Part shown: positions 54,676-63,952 of the stretch, piece after piece
How positions within the stretch are numbered: the stretch's first letter is position 1
Layout: every line of letters starts with the position of its first letter
DNA from: Flavobacterium foetidum
GTDB taxonomy: Bacteria; Bacteroidota; Bacteroidia; Flavobacteriales; Flavobacteriaceae
NCBI RefSeq assembly: GCF_004634245.1
Contig: NZ_SJTF01000004.1
Coordinates: forward strand, 1 to 64,000
DNA length: 64,000 bases
Direction: 5' to 3'
The notes under the pieces: model-generated
Told to the model about the DNA's origin: nothing
The model's input: the letters and a program-made list of their open reading frames with translations, nothing else
Databases searched by the model: none
Translations under genes and position numbers: made by a program

Positions 54676-55857
54676 ATGAAAACAATCATACTCTTTAGAG
54701 TTCTTATAACGTTAATACTTGCTTCGATTTTTGGATGTACGACACCATACGCTTACCAAACAAATGAATTTGAAGATTTACTTGTTGTAGAGGCAACTAT
54801 CACAAATCAACTAAAATATCAAACTATTAAAATGTCTAGAACTTATACCCTTGAAGAAAGCACTCCAAAGTTCGAAAAAGGCGCAACAGTATATGTAACA
54901 GACGATTTGGGCAACCGATATGATTTTGAGGAAGCACTTGGCGAGTACAGATCAATAAATCAATTTCAGGCTGGTACAGGAAGAGAATACCAACTACATA
55001 TAATAGCAAGCAACGGCAAAAGTTATGTTTCTAACTCGGAAAAACTGCCACATGAAACTCAAATTGACAATGTACAGGCAAACGCTGTTACTAAAAAAGG
55101 TGAACTTGGGGTTGAAATTACAGTAAACAGTACAGACCCTACAAATTCATCAAAATATTACAGATATGAATACGATGAAGCCTACAAAGTTGTGGTGCCT
55201 AAGTACTATCCGCAAAAAGCTGTTGTGGTCAACAACAAAATTGAGTTGATAGATCGTACAGAAGATGTAAGAACTTGTTATCAGTACCAAAAATCAAATG
55301 AGCTACTTATAACCAATACAAGCAAGCTGAGCGATGATAAGGTAATTAATTTTCCTATCAAATTTATTGATGTCAAAAATTCTATCATAAGAACCCGATA
55401 CAGCATTTTGGTAAAACAATATGTGCAGAATTTGGCAGCATATACTTATTTCGAAACCATGCAGGAAATTTCTAATTCCGGAAGCATTCTTTCGCAAACA
55501 CAACCAGGTTTTAATTATGGCAATTTGAAGGCTGTAGATAATCCTGGCGAAAAAGTAATCGGTTTTTTTGATGTTTCTTCTTATTCTGAAAAACGTTTGT
55601 TTTTTAATTTTACAGATTTATTTCCAAGAGTTCCTATTCCAGAATTTCCATTTGATTGCCCCGTTCCTATTCCTGATGATATGGCTTATCAATACATGTT
55701 TTCTTCGTTCTCATCCCCAACTGCTATACTATTGGTGCAATCGGGGACTAGATCTTATTTCCCTACGGAAGGCCCTTCGTTTATCTTGTATGATATTCAA
55801 TGCGGCGACTGTACCTCTTTTGCATCAAACATAAAACCTTCATTTTGGATAGATTAA
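54676..55857 (+). CDS. DUF4249 family lipoprotein
   Basis: A lipoprotein signal ends in SIFGC with C21. The following 370 residues are beta-rich with the DUF4249 traits LLVVEATITNQLKYQTIKMSRT near the start and a C-terminal region with several cysteines (CPVPIPDDMAYQYMFSSF, IQCGDCTSF). DUF4249 proteins always accompany TonB receptors in Bacteroidota and may play a SusD-like accessory role at the cell surface; the function is not proven. It overlaps the next gene by 13 bp. Confidence 0.87.
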   Translation: MKTIILFRVLITLILASIFGCTTPYAYQTNEFEDLLVVEATITNQLKYQTIKMSRTYTLEESTPKFEKGATVYVTDDLGNRYDFEEALGEYRSINQFQAGTGREYQLHIIASNGKSYVSNSEKLPHETQIDNVQANAVTKKGELGVEITVNSTDPTNSSKYYRYEYDEAYKVVVPKYYPQKAVVVNNKIELIDRTEDVRTCYQYQKSNELLITNTSKLSDDKVINFPIKFIDVKNSIIRTRYSILVKQYVQNLAAYTYFETMQEISNSGSILSQTQPGFNYGNLKAVDNPGEKVIGFFDVSSYSEKRLFFNFTDLFPRVPIPEFPFDCPVPIPDDMAYQYMFSSFSSPTAILLVQSGTRSYFPTEGPSFILYDIQCGDCTSFASNIKPSFWID

Positions 55858-57578
55858 AAAACATAGCACTTTCGGCCCTTTTAATTAGTTTCGGACAGGT
55901 TTTAACTGCTCAGAACTTTAATACGCCAACAGAACTGAATAGAATCGACAAAAACTTAAATGAGTCAATTTATATCAGTACAAACGCCGGTTCTTATTTA
56001 ACTGGAGAAACATTATTGTACAAGATTTTCTGTATAGACAATAGCACCCAAAGCACAAAAACACAAAGCAAAACGGCTTACATACAACTTGTAGACAGCA
56101 ATAAAAAAAGTGTTTTTACTCATAAAATATTCCTCAAAGACGGAGCAGGAAATGGAGATTTTTTTCTTCCGACAACTTTGCAATCGGGAAATTACAAACT
56201 CATTGGCTATACAAAATGGATGTTGAATAAAGATGCTGAAAATTTTTTCAATATTGATCTTTATATTTTAAATCCGTACAAAGAAGCTTCTAATCAGCCT
56301 CTAGTACAAAATGAAAATACCGTTTCTTCTCCTGTTCCTGTAACCAGCAGCTTTATTTCTTTTGATTTAAAAAGCAAAAACTACAGCAACCGCCAAGAAG
56401 TTTCTCTGGCAGTAAAAAGTGAATCAGACGATTTCTTAAACGGAAAATACAGTCTTTCTGTTAGAAAAACAGATGGCTTTGCAATTCAAAACAGAAACGG
56501 ATTTGCTCAAACAAAAGACAGCAGAAAAGACATTGTTGCCGCATCGTTTAAAGATAACAATTTGATACTACCAGAATTAAGAGGAGAATTGATTACCGGA
56601 AAAATAACCTCATCTTCTGCCGACATTAAAAATAAAAAAGTAGCCCTTTCCATTGTTGACAAGAACTCCGAACTAAAATTCACAAAAACTGATGACCAAG
56701 GAAAGTTTGTTTTTAATCTTGAGAAACCTAACCCTAGCTCAAACATAATTGTCCAAGTAGTGGAGGACGACAAGGAAAATTATAGTATTGAAGTCGACCA
56801 AGATCCTTCAGTAGATTTTTCGAAACTGCAATTTGCAAATCTTCAATTCAACCCAGATTTTGCGAACAATATTACCGATAGATTGGTTTCAAGCCAGATT
56901 GAGAATGCATATTATAATGTCAAAAAAGACAGCATTATTAACTTAAAAGACAGCCTTCCTTTTTTTGGTAATTTATCTTCAGAATTTGTTTTAGACGATT
57001 ATACCAGATTCAAAACGATGGAAGAAACCATTACAGAGGTCATAAAAGGAGTTTATTTTACAAAAACTAAAAACAACTATTCCATTCATATTTTTGACAA
57101 TGACCCTAACTACGAATCTACGCTTCCTGCACTTGTAGCTGTAGACGGACTTGTAATTGAGGATTTAAACGAGTTTTTTGCCTACAATCCAAAAAATATC
57201 GAAAAAGTAAACGTGGTTAAGGGCATCTATTATTATGGAGCGAAATCATTTAACGGACTTCTGATTTACACTTCTAAGGAAGGAAATTTTGATACTAAGC
57301 TGACAGGACGTTTCATCACTAGACCGCAGTTATTAAGACCTGAAATAAAAAAAGAATATTTTCATCCTGATTACAGCACAAACAAAAACGAAAGAATTCC
57401 CGACTACAGACATCAGTTATTGTGGAATCCGGATGTAAATCTTAAAAATCAAAAGTTAAACTTTTATACTTCTGATGTTTCTGGCCAGTTTGAAATTATT
57501 CTTGAAGGATTTTCAGAAAGCGGAAAACCAGTTTTTATTAAAGAACTCATCACCGTTACAGATAACATTGTAAATTAA
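55845..57578 (+). CDS. MG2-like exported protein with plug-like C-terminal segment
   Basis: The product starts with a signal peptide (RLKNIALSALLISFGQVLTAQ). An N-terminal alpha-macroglobulin MG2-like domain follows (ESIYISTNAGSYLTGETLLYK, SGNYKLIGYTKWMLN), then carboxypeptidase-like strands, and about residues 430-510 a TonB-plug-like segment (VAVDGLVIEDLNEFF, IEKVNVVKGIYYYGAKSFNG) with no barrel behind it. The start is probably TTG 55845, inside the last codons of the DUF4249 gene; the longer frame from 55800 is less likely because it delays the signal peptide. Co-transcription with the receptor is clear from the overlap. Confidence 0.7.
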   Translation: MDRLKNIALSALLISFGQVLTAQNFNTPTELNRIDKNLNESIYISTNAGSYLTGETLLYKIFCIDNSTQSTKTQSKTAYIQLVDSNKKSVFTHKIFLKDGAGNGDFFLPTTLQSGNYKLIGYTKWMLNKDAENFFNIDLYILNPYKEASNQPLVQNENTVSSPVPVTSSFISFDLKSKNYSNRQEVSLAVKSESDDFLNGKYSLSVRKTDGFAIQNRNGFAQTKDSRKDIVAASFKDNNLILPELRGELITGKITSSSADIKNKKVALSIVDKNSELKFTKTDDQGKFVFNLEKPNPSSNIIVQVVEDDKENYSIEVDQDPSVDFSKLQFANLQFNPDFANNITDRLVSSQIENAYYNVKKDSIINLKDSLPFFGNLSSEFVLDDYTRFKTMEETITEVIKGVYFTKTKNNYSIHIFDNDPNYESTLPALVAVDGLVIEDLNEFFAYNPKNIEKVNVVKGIYYYGAKSFNGLLIYTSKEGNFDTKLTGRFITRPQLLRPEIKKEYFHPDYSTNKNERIPDYRHQLLWNPDVNLKNQKLNFYTSDVSGQFEIILEGFSESGKPVFIKELITVTDNIVN

Positions 57579-57601
57579 GCTTTTACAAAAACAACAAGGC
57601 T

Positions 57602-57640
57602 AAAATCCGGTATCTTTTTGATGGTATCGGATTTTTTTTT
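57602..57640 (+). terminator. Terminator after the DUF4249 cassette
   Basis: An 8-bp stem (AAAATCCG at 57602-57609 with CGGATTTT at 57628-57635) with extra inner pairing ends in a run of T. Confidence 0.75.
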
Positions 57641-57710
57641 ATTATTTTTTGAACTAATTGTAACTTTTTTGCATCTTCTTACGTATAACCATCTGTACAC
57701 TTTAAATTGA

Positions 57711-57714
57711 GGAG
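57711..57714 (+). promoter_or_regulatory. Shine-Dalgarno-like GGAG before rpoD
   Basis: GGAG in the context TTGAGGAGAC lies 8 bp before the rpoD ATG. It is one of the few clear purine-rich ribosome-binding sites in the window, where most genes show none. Confidence 0.55.
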
Positions 57715-57722
57715 ACAAAAAC

Positions 57723-58586
57723 ATGAGACAACTTAAAATCACCAAGCAGGTAACTAATCGTGAAACTGCATCGTTAGATAAATATCTGCAAGAAATTGGA
57801 AAAGTTGACCTAATTACCGCTGATGAAGAGGTAGAATTAGCACAAAGAATAAAGGCTGGTGATCAAAGAGCTTTAGAAAAACTTACAAAAGCCAACCTGC
57901 GTTTCGTAGTATCGGTGGCTAAGCAATATCAAAATCAGGGATTGACTCTTCCTGACTTAATTAATGAAGGAAACTTGGGTTTAATTAAAGCGGCTCAACG
58001 TTTTGATGAAACTCGTGGTTTTAAATTCATTTCTTACGCTGTATGGTGGATTCGTCAATCGATTCTTCAAGCTTTAGCTGAGCAATCTCGTATTGTACGT
58101 TTGCCATTAAATAAAATTGGTTCTATCAATAAAATCAACAAAATGTATGCGTTATTAGAGCAATCTAATGAGCGTCCGCCTTCTGCTGAAGAAATTGCAA
58201 AAGAACTTGATATGACTGTTAACGACGTAAAAGAGTCTATGAAAAACTCTGGACGTCACCTATCTATGGATGCTCCTCTTGTTGAAGGGGAAGATTCTAA
58301 CCTTTATGACGTATTACGTTCTGGCGAATCTCCAAATCCAGATAGAGAATTAATTCACGAATCTCTTCGTACTGAAATCGAACGTTCTTTAGAAACATTA
58401 ACGCCAAGAGAGGCAGATGTTGTGCGTTTGTATTTTGGACTTGGCGACCAACACCCAATGACTCTTGAAGAAATTGGTGAAACTTTCGACCTAACTCGTG
58501 AGCGTGTTCGTCAGATTAAAGAAAAAGCAATCCGTAGATTGAAACACACTTCTAGAAGTAAAATCCTTAAAACTTATTTAGGATAA
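57723..58586 (+). CDS. rpoD: Primary RNA polymerase sigma factor (sigma-70, RpoD/SigA)
   Basis: The 287-residue protein contains the sigma-70 regions without region 1.1, the form used as the housekeeping sigma in Bacteroidota. Region 1.2 ([20 protein letters not shown]), 2.1-2.4 ([20 protein letters not shown]) and region 4.2 with its helix-turn-helix ([20 protein letters not shown]) are all clear. This factor recognises the TTTG and TAnnTTTG promoter elements seen in the window. It appears to be a single-gene unit between two terminators. Confidence 0.97.
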   Translation: MRQLKITKQVTNRETASLDKYLQEIGKVDLITADEEVELAQRIKAGDQRALEKLTKANLRFVVSVAKQYQNQGLTLPDLINEGNLGLIKAAQRFDETRGFKFISYAVWWIRQSILQALAEQSRIVRLPLNKIGSINKINKMYALLEQSNERPPSAEEIAKELDMTVNDVKESMKNSGRHLSMDAPLVEGEDSNLYDVLRSGESPNPDRELIHESLRTEIERSLETLTPREADVVRLYFGLGDQHPMTLEEIGETFDLTRERVRQIKEKAIRRLKHTSRSKILKTYLG

Positions 58587-58709
58587 CAATATTAAATTTC
58601 AATATTTTTAAATCCCAAATTGCAATTGGCTTGGAATTTGGTTATTTTAAATTGGAATTTTACCACAAACAACAGTTTGATTGACTGTTCGTTTTTTGAT
58701 TGATGATTG

Positions 58710-58738
58710 AAACTCCGGCTGATTACCGGAGTTTTTTA
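58710..58738 (+). terminator. Terminator after rpoD
   Basis: A perfect 9-bp stem (AAACTCCGG with CCGGAGTTT, 58710-58718 and 58726-58734), a 7-nt loop and a T run. Confidence 0.85.
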
Positions 58739-58750
58739 TTTTTCTATGTT

Positions 58751-58906
58751 TTTTACCGCAAAGGATAAACGCAAAGTTCGCAATGTTTTTGTTTAATTTT
58801 AAAGGATATAAAAAATACAAAGCTTTGCGAGCTTCCTATTCTTGAATAAACTTAAATGAAAAACTTTGCGAACTTTGCGTAAATCTTAGCGCACTTTGCG
58901 GTTAAA
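58751..58906. repeat. CTTTGCG/GCAAAG imperfect inverted repeat before rpe
   Basis: The left arm has ACCGCAAAG...ACGCAAAGTTCGCAA and the right arm AACTTTGCGAACTTTGCGT...CACTTTGCGGT, about 35-40 bp each with gaps, around a central AT-rich part. It shares words with the tandem array at 10720-11146. Confidence 0.7.
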
Positions 58907-58909
58907 CTT

Positions 58910-58917
58910 TATCTTTG
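58910..58917 (+). promoter_or_regulatory. -7 element (TATCTTTG) of rpe
   Basis: TATCTTTG matches TAnnTTTG and ends 20 bp before the rpe ATG, directly after the repeat. No TTTG lies at the usual distance. Confidence 0.45.
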
Positions 58918-58937
58918 TACAAAAACACAACACTACA

Positions 58938-59600
58938 ATGAAAAATACACTTATTGCTCCTTCAGTTCTAGCGGCAGATTTTGCCAACTTACAACGTGAT
59001 ATCGAAATGGTTAACAACAGTCAGGCCGATTGGTTTCATATCGATATTATGGATGGAGTTTTTGTTCCGAATATCTCATTTGGAATGCCTGTTCTAGAAG
59101 CAATCACAAAACATGCAAAAAAAACAATCGATGTACATTTAATGATTGTAGATCCAGATCGATACATTAAAACTTTTGCAGATTTAGGAGCTAATAATCT
59201 TACTGTGCACTATGAAGCATGTACACATTTACACAGAACGCTTCAAGCTATTAAAGCAGAAGGCATGAAAGCGGGTGTTGCCATCAATCCGCACACCAGT
59301 ATTGATTTATTAGAAGATGTAATAAACGATATTGATTTGGTTTGCATTATGAGTGTAAATCCTGGCTTTGGCGGGCAATCGTTTATAGAAAACACTTACG
59401 CAAAAGTCAAAAAGCTCAAAGATTTGATTACACGAAAAAACGCTTCAACCTTAATAGAAATTGACGGAGGTGTAACCAGTAAAAATGCAAAACAATTGGT
59501 AGAAGCTGGTGCAGATGTCCTTGTTGCAGGAAGCTTTGTTTTTAAAGCAGAAAACCCAACAACAACAATTGCTGATTTAAAAGTCCTTACTGCTTTTTAG
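58938..59600 (+). CDS. rpe: Ribulose-phosphate 3-epimerase
   Basis: This pentose-phosphate-pathway enzyme interconverts ribulose 5-phosphate and xylulose 5-phosphate. The TIM barrel motifs are clear: IAPSVLAADFANL, WFHIDIMDGVFVPNISFG, DVHLMIVDPDRYI, VNPGFGGQSF and IEIDGGVTSKNA. The start is ATG 58938 (220 residues); the longer frame from 58896 begins within the repeat and spans the -7 box. Its 3' end overlaps the convergent endonuclease gene by 24 bp. Confidence 0.96.
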   Translation: MKNTLIAPSVLAADFANLQRDIEMVNNSQADWFHIDIMDGVFVPNISFGMPVLEAITKHAKKTIDVHLMIVDPDRYIKTFADLGANNLTVHYEACTHLHRTLQAIKAEGMKAGVAINPHTSIDLLEDVINDIDLVCIMSVNPGFGGQSFIENTYAKVKKLKDLITRKNASTLIEIDGGVTSKNAKQLVEAGADVLVAGSFVFKAENPTTTIADLKVLTAF

Positions 59601-60359
59601 ATTTTTTAGATTAGGGAAAAAATCAATTCCGGTCATTTTTTCTAAAGCTTCGATTGGAACTACAAAATCGTAGATAGATTTATCACTTTTTTCGTTTGGA
59701 ACTAAAAAGGCAATGGCTTTATGATTTTTGCCCGATTTAGCCAAAACAATTTTATAAAAATATTTAGGAACAGCAACTTTTTCTGTTCCTATTTTTTTAT
59801 CCGAATCTTTCAAAACGCCACCTGTTACCACATAAATATCATTGTATTTTTCTGCCCAGTAACGAGTCTTCTGTTCTATCCTATTCCAAATTCCAGAATT
59901 AAAATCTTTTTTCTGAGGAGAAATATTCGAAGTATAAAAAGTATCATTATAGGCCTCTTTGCTAAATTCCATATCGCCAGCAGGGCAAAGATGTCCTTTA
60001 TCATAGCCTGAATTTTTATAATTTCTCCAATCTGCAGAACCAGTTGTCACCTTTGGATCCTCAACAAAATAAGGTCTTTTAAAGTCATTATTCTCTAAAT
60101 ATTCTTTTTTTAATTCGTAAGCCACCCATTCTGCCTGTTCAAACTTTTCATTATAAGACAATGTATAATATTGATGCTTCACAATCTGTTTTGTTGTCGA
60201 AGTCGGCAAATAAGCCATCGTATATAAAGAATCGGCAGTAGTAGACTTTCCTTTAAAAGAAATCACTTCATTATTGCTCAGACTTTCTTTTGCGATGTTT
60301 CCTTTGTTGCAAGACAACAATACTAAACTCATCAAAAACAGACCGGCTAATCCTTTCAT
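59577..60359 (-). CDS. DNA/RNA non-specific endonuclease, lipoprotein
   Basis: A lipoprotein signal ends in LLSC with C17. The NUC1-type beta-beta-alpha-metal motif is GYDKGHLCPAGDM (118-130), with catalytic H123, followed by TSNISPQKKDFNSGIWNRIE, where the asparagine binds the metal. It is an exported, membrane-anchored nuclease that may scavenge nucleic acids as nutrient. It overlaps the end of rpe tail-to-tail by 24 bp, so no room remains for a terminator of either gene. Confidence 0.92.
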   Translation of the reverse strand: MKGLAGLFLMSLVLLSCNKGNIAKESLSNNEVISFKGKSTTADSLYTMAYLPTSTTKQIVKHQYYTLSYNEKFEQAEWVAYELKKEYLENNDFKRPYFVEDPKVTTGSADWRNYKNSGYDKGHLCPAGDMEFSKEAYNDTFYTSNISPQKKDFNSGIWNRIEQKTRYWAEKYNDIYVVTGGVLKDSDKKIGTEKVAVPKYFYKIVLAKSGKNHKAIAFLVPNEKSDKSIYDFVVPIEALEKMTGIDFFPNLKNLKSSKDF

Positions 60360-60390
60360 AAAAAATAATTTTTAGTGATAAACATACAAA

Positions 60391-60430
60391 AAAAACGCTC
60401 CATAAATAAAAATTTATAGAGCGTTTTTAA
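60391..60430 (-). terminator. Terminator after the tail-specific protease gene
   Basis: A 17-bp stem with one mismatch (60391-60407 with 60412-60428) and a 4-nt loop, flanked by A and T runs, lies between the protease and the endonuclease. Confidence 0.85.
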
Positions 60431-60452
60431 ACAAATTAAATTCTTTTCGAAC

Positions 60453-62639
60453 TTAAGACTTAACTAGTTTATCCTTCTTCATTTTAGGAGAAACTGTAGT
60501 TTTTACCAGCCCTTTCGTTTGCAAATCATCCAATACATTTAAAGCTTCTTCTACATAAACATCTTTGGAAAGCGCCTGATGCCAAGCATCTCTCTTTTCT
60601 TTCAAAGCTGCATCGGCTTTCATTTCAGCTTCTTCGTAAGGAAGCGATTTAAACACGAGGTTGTTTTTGTAATCAGAAATAGGCTTGTATTTTTTACCTT
60701 CGTTTTCAACTTGTTCCTGAGTTGCTTTAAAATTCTGAATGTTCAAACTATAGGTGTTTTCTTTATTCTTAACATCAATCCATTTTGCGTTATCTTCAAT
60801 TAATTTAAACTGAGGATTTTGTGCAATTCTGTTTCGGCTGTTTTCAATAGCTCTGTTAAAATTTTGGTTTGAAGTCCAAGTGCTGTAATCCGCTGGGTCA
60901 ATTTTATCCCATGGCATGGCATTATCAATATCTCGTTCTCCCATTTTTAGGTAAGCATAACGATCGGGCATAACCACATCACTATGAACACCTTCTAACT
61001 GAGTAGAACCACCATTGATTCTATAGAATTTCTGACCTGTAATCTTTAAGGCTCCTAAATCACCATAATTTACATTACGAACAAACTGATTTAAATCAAG
61101 TACGTTTTGCACGGTTCCTTTACCATAAGTTTGTTTACTTCCGATAATTATACCACGTTTGTAATCCTGAATCGCCGCTGCCAAAATTTCGGATGCAGAT
61201 GCAGAAAAACTGTTGACCATGATTACAAGCGGTCCGTCCCATTCGATTTTTTTGTCTTTATCGTATAAAACTTCTTTCTTTTTACCAGCAGATTTAACCT
61301 GTACGATTGGTCCTTCTTCGATGAATAGACCAGCGATATCAACTACAGTAGTAAGAGATCCTCCTCCGTCGTCACGTACATCAAGAACAATACCGTTAAT
61401 GTTCTCTTTTTTCAGTCTTTCAACCTCAAGAGCGATGTCTTTTCCAGCATCACGACCGTCTTTATTCTCAAAATCAATATAAAATTTAGGCAAGTAAATT
61501 ACGCCGTATTTTAGTCCGTTTTTCTCAACGATACTAGATTTAGCATACGTTTCTTCAATCTCTACTACATCTCTCACAATAGAAATTACCTTAATGCTTC
61601 CGTCTACTTTTTTTACCGTAAGCTTAACGATTGTTCCTTTATGTCCTTTGATTTTTTTAACAACATCATCAAGACGCATTCCAACAACGTCAACAGGCTC
61701 TTCATTTCCTTGAGCTACTTTCAGAATCAAATCTCCCGCCTCAAGTTCTTTTCCTTTCCATGCAGGACCTCCCGAAATTAATTCGTCAATTTGAGTAAAA
61801 TCATTTTTCTTAGTCAGTCTTGCGCCGATTCCTTCAAGTTTTCCGCTGATGTTTACATCAAAACGGTCTTTTTCTTCTGGTGCGAAATAACTGGTATGTG
61901 GATCAAAGCGAGCCATAATCGAATTCAAATAAACAGAAAACCAATAATCTCTGTTCAAGTCTTTAATAACACTAAAGTTATCATCTAACGATTTTAAAGA
62001 GCTCTCTCTAGTTTCTTTTTCTAATTCTTCAAAAGGCTTCATTTTATAGGAAGGGTCTTTCTTTTTCTTTTCGTCTTCGATTTTTTGTTTGGTAACCAAA
62101 GAAGAAAGTGTAGAAAGCTTAATCTGCTTTCTCCATCTTTCGTTAATTTCTGCCAGATTTTTAGCATACGGAATATTTTCATAATCTGCATTAAAAGTCT
62201 CGTCAACTGTATAGTTAAAAGGCTGTGCTAAAATAGTTTTATAACGTTTTTTGCTTTCTTCCATACGTTTCATCAATCTTGCATAAGTAAGATTAAAGAA
62301 GGTAATATCTTTGTTTAAGAATGAATCATCAAGCATTAATTCGTATTGCTTGAACTCATCAATATCAGATTGAAGAAAGAATCTTTTTGAAGGATCTAGC
62401 GCTTCGATATAATCTTTAAAAATTCCTTTAGAAAACTCATCATTAATTTCAGCGGGATTATAATGTCCTTTTTCAATAACAAACGCGAGTAGTTCTAATA
62501 GCGTCTTATCTTTATTAGGATCCGGATCAACTGTCTTATCAGCATTCATCTTAAAAGCAAACAAGGTCAGAGACAAGCATAATACGGCTATGAGTATTTT
62601 ATAATTTCTTTTCATAAACTTTATAATAGCATTCATCAA
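60453..62639 (-). CDS. prc: Carboxy-terminal processing protease (Prc/Tsp, S41A)
   Basis: This periplasmic serine protease trims or degrades proteins with exposed C-termini, including wall hydrolases in other bacteria. After an N-terminal anchor (KILIAVLCLSLTLFAFK, ~14-30) come an N-terminal helical region, a PDZ domain (~262-350) and the protease core with the Ser-Lys dyad, S481 in NSFSASASEIL and K507 in QTYGKGTVQN. A C-terminal DUF3340-type region follows. The length of 728 fits Prc. Either of the first two methionine codons could be the start. Confidence 0.95.
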   Translation of the reverse strand: MMNAIIKFMKRNYKILIAVLCLSLTLFAFKMNADKTVDPDPNKDKTLLELLAFVIEKGHYNPAEINDEFSKGIFKDYIEALDPSKRFFLQSDIDEFKQYELMLDDSFLNKDITFFNLTYARLMKRMEESKKRYKTILAQPFNYTVDETFNADYENIPYAKNLAEINERWRKQIKLSTLSSLVTKQKIEDEKKKKDPSYKMKPFEELEKETRESSLKSLDDNFSVIKDLNRDYWFSVYLNSIMARFDPHTSYFAPEEKDRFDVNISGKLEGIGARLTKKNDFTQIDELISGGPAWKGKELEAGDLILKVAQGNEEPVDVVGMRLDDVVKKIKGHKGTIVKLTVKKVDGSIKVISIVRDVVEIEETYAKSSIVEKNGLKYGVIYLPKFYIDFENKDGRDAGKDIALEVERLKKENINGIVLDVRDDGGGSLTTVVDIAGLFIEEGPIVQVKSAGKKKEVLYDKDKKIEWDGPLVIMVNSFSASASEILAAAIQDYKRGIIIGSKQTYGKGTVQNVLDLNQFVRNVNYGDLGALKITGQKFYRINGGSTQLEGVHSDVVMPDRYAYLKMGERDIDNAMPWDKIDPADYSTWTSNQNFNRAIENSRNRIAQNPQFKLIEDNAKWIDVKNKENTYSLNIQNFKATQEQVENEGKKYKPISDYKNNLVFKSLPYEEAEMKADAALKEKRDAWHQALSKDVYVEEALNVLDDLQTKGLVKTTVSPKMKKDKLVKS

Positions 62640-62766
62640 TTTTTTTATCTAAGTTACGGTAAAAACTATGCCACATAAGCGAAGTTTACTATAATTTTTT
62701 GTTAAAGATATAAAAATGTTTCTTGCACCAAAAAGTTCTTTACATTAGTTGACAAAATTTGCTTTT

Positions 62767-62803
62767 TTTGTGAACTATGTACTAAAATCTGTCACTACAT
62801 TTG
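62767..62803 (+). promoter_or_regulatory. Promoter of surE
   Basis: TTTG (62767-62770), 25 bp and TACATTTG (62796-62803) lie 46 bp before the surE ATG, in the divergent gap with the protease gene. The spacer is longer than usual. Confidence 0.45.
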
Positions 62804-62849
62804 TGTTAAATTCAAATGTTTCCAAAATCAAACATCCCTATTACTTAAT

Positions 62850-63629
62850 ATGAAAAACGAAAAACCTTTAATCTTAGTCACCAACGACGATGGCATTCTA
62901 GCTCCCGGAATCAGGACTTTGATCAGCATAATGGAAACAATTGGAGACGTAATTGTAGTTGCTCCTGATAAACCACAAAGCGCGATGGGGCATGCTATTA
63001 CCCTAAACAACACCTTGTTCTTAGATAAAATTTCTAAAGAAGGAGATGTTATCGAAGAATACAGCTGTTCTGGCACACCTGTAGATTGCGTAAAACTGGC
63101 TGTAAATGAGATTTTGAAAAGGAAACCAGATTTATGTGTTTCGGGAATTAACCACGGATCTAATTCTTCTATAAACGTAATTTACTCCGGAACCATGAGT
63201 GCCGCTGTTGAAGCAGGTATTGAAGGGATTCAGGCAATTGGATTTTCTTTACTTGATTTTGATTGGAATGCCGATTTTGAACCTATCAAATCTTATGTAA
63301 AAAAAATAGCGGTAGAAACCCTCAACAACAAACTGCCTCCCGGAGTGGTATTGAATGTGAATTTTCCTAAACTGCAAGAAAATGAAATTAAAGGGATTAA
63401 AGTTTGCCGTCAAGCGAAAGCTTATTATGCTCAGAAATTTGAAAAACGACAAACTCCTTTCGGAAAAGATTACTACTGGCTGGCAGGAAAATTTGTCAAC
63501 GAAGATCAAGGCGAAGACACCGACGAATGGGCACTAGAAAACGGATATATTTCTGTTGTGCCAGTGCAATTCGACCTTACAGCACATCATACTATGCAGC
63601 AACTTAATACTTGGAAATTAAATGACTAA
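62850..63629 (+). CDS. surE: 5'/3'-nucleotidase SurE
   Basis: SurE dephosphorylates nucleoside monophosphates under stress. The metal-binding start ILVTNDDGILAPGI (8-21), with N12-D13-D14, the GTPVDCVKLAVNEIL segment (~75-89) and the SGINHGSN-INVIYSGTMSAA block are all present. The 259-residue length is typical. It overlaps a small membrane protein gene by 8 bp, and lpxB follows. Confidence 0.96.
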   Translation: MKNEKPLILVTNDDGILAPGIRTLISIMETIGDVIVVAPDKPQSAMGHAITLNNTLFLDKISKEGDVIEEYSCSGTPVDCVKLAVNEILKRKPDLCVSGINHGSNSSINVIYSGTMSAAVEAGIEGIQAIGFSLLDFDWNADFEPIKSYVKKIAVETLNNKLPPGVVLNVNFPKLQENEIKGIKVCRQAKAYYAQKFEKRQTPFGKDYYWLAGKFVNEDQGEDTDEWALENGYISVVPVQFDLTAHHTMQQLNTWKLND

Positions 63630-63891
63630 AGACATTATCATAGGCTTTTTGATCGGAATTTTCACTTCTCTTCTGGGAAGTTATTTATTCATTACATTTT
63701 TTACCAACTTTGACATTTCATCAGGAATACAAGTCATAAAAGAGCAAGGCTATCTTGGAAAAATCATAACATTGGGAACACTTTTAGATCTTGCCGTCTT
63801 TGGAATTCTCTTAAAAAGAAATGAGGAATATATGGCAAGAGGCGTTATTTTGGCGGTAATTGTTCTGGCGGTATCCACTTTATTTTTTTAA
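63622..63891 (+). CDS. Small membrane protein of unknown function between surE and lpxB
   Basis: The 89-residue protein has about three hydrophobic helices (~5-30, ~50-63 and ~73-89) and no further signature. It overlaps surE by 8 bp and lpxB begins 61 bp later, so it sits in a conserved-looking surE-lpxB arrangement. No function can be assigned. Confidence 0.75.
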   Translation: MTKDIIIGFLIGIFTSLLGSYLFITFFTNFDISSGIQVIKEQGYLGKIITLGTLLDLAVFGILLKRNEEYMARGVILAVIVLAVSTLFF

Positions 63892-63952
63892 TTCTATCTT
63901 TGTAAAACAAAAATCTGCTGCCGAATAAAATCAGCATTTGTAAAATTACGTC

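Larger units (their letters stand above)
58587..58937. other. Intergenic region between rpoD and rpe with inverted repeats
   Basis: The stretch holds the rpoD terminator, a CTTTGCG-type inverted repeat and the rpe -7 box; there is no gene in it. Confidence 0.7.
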
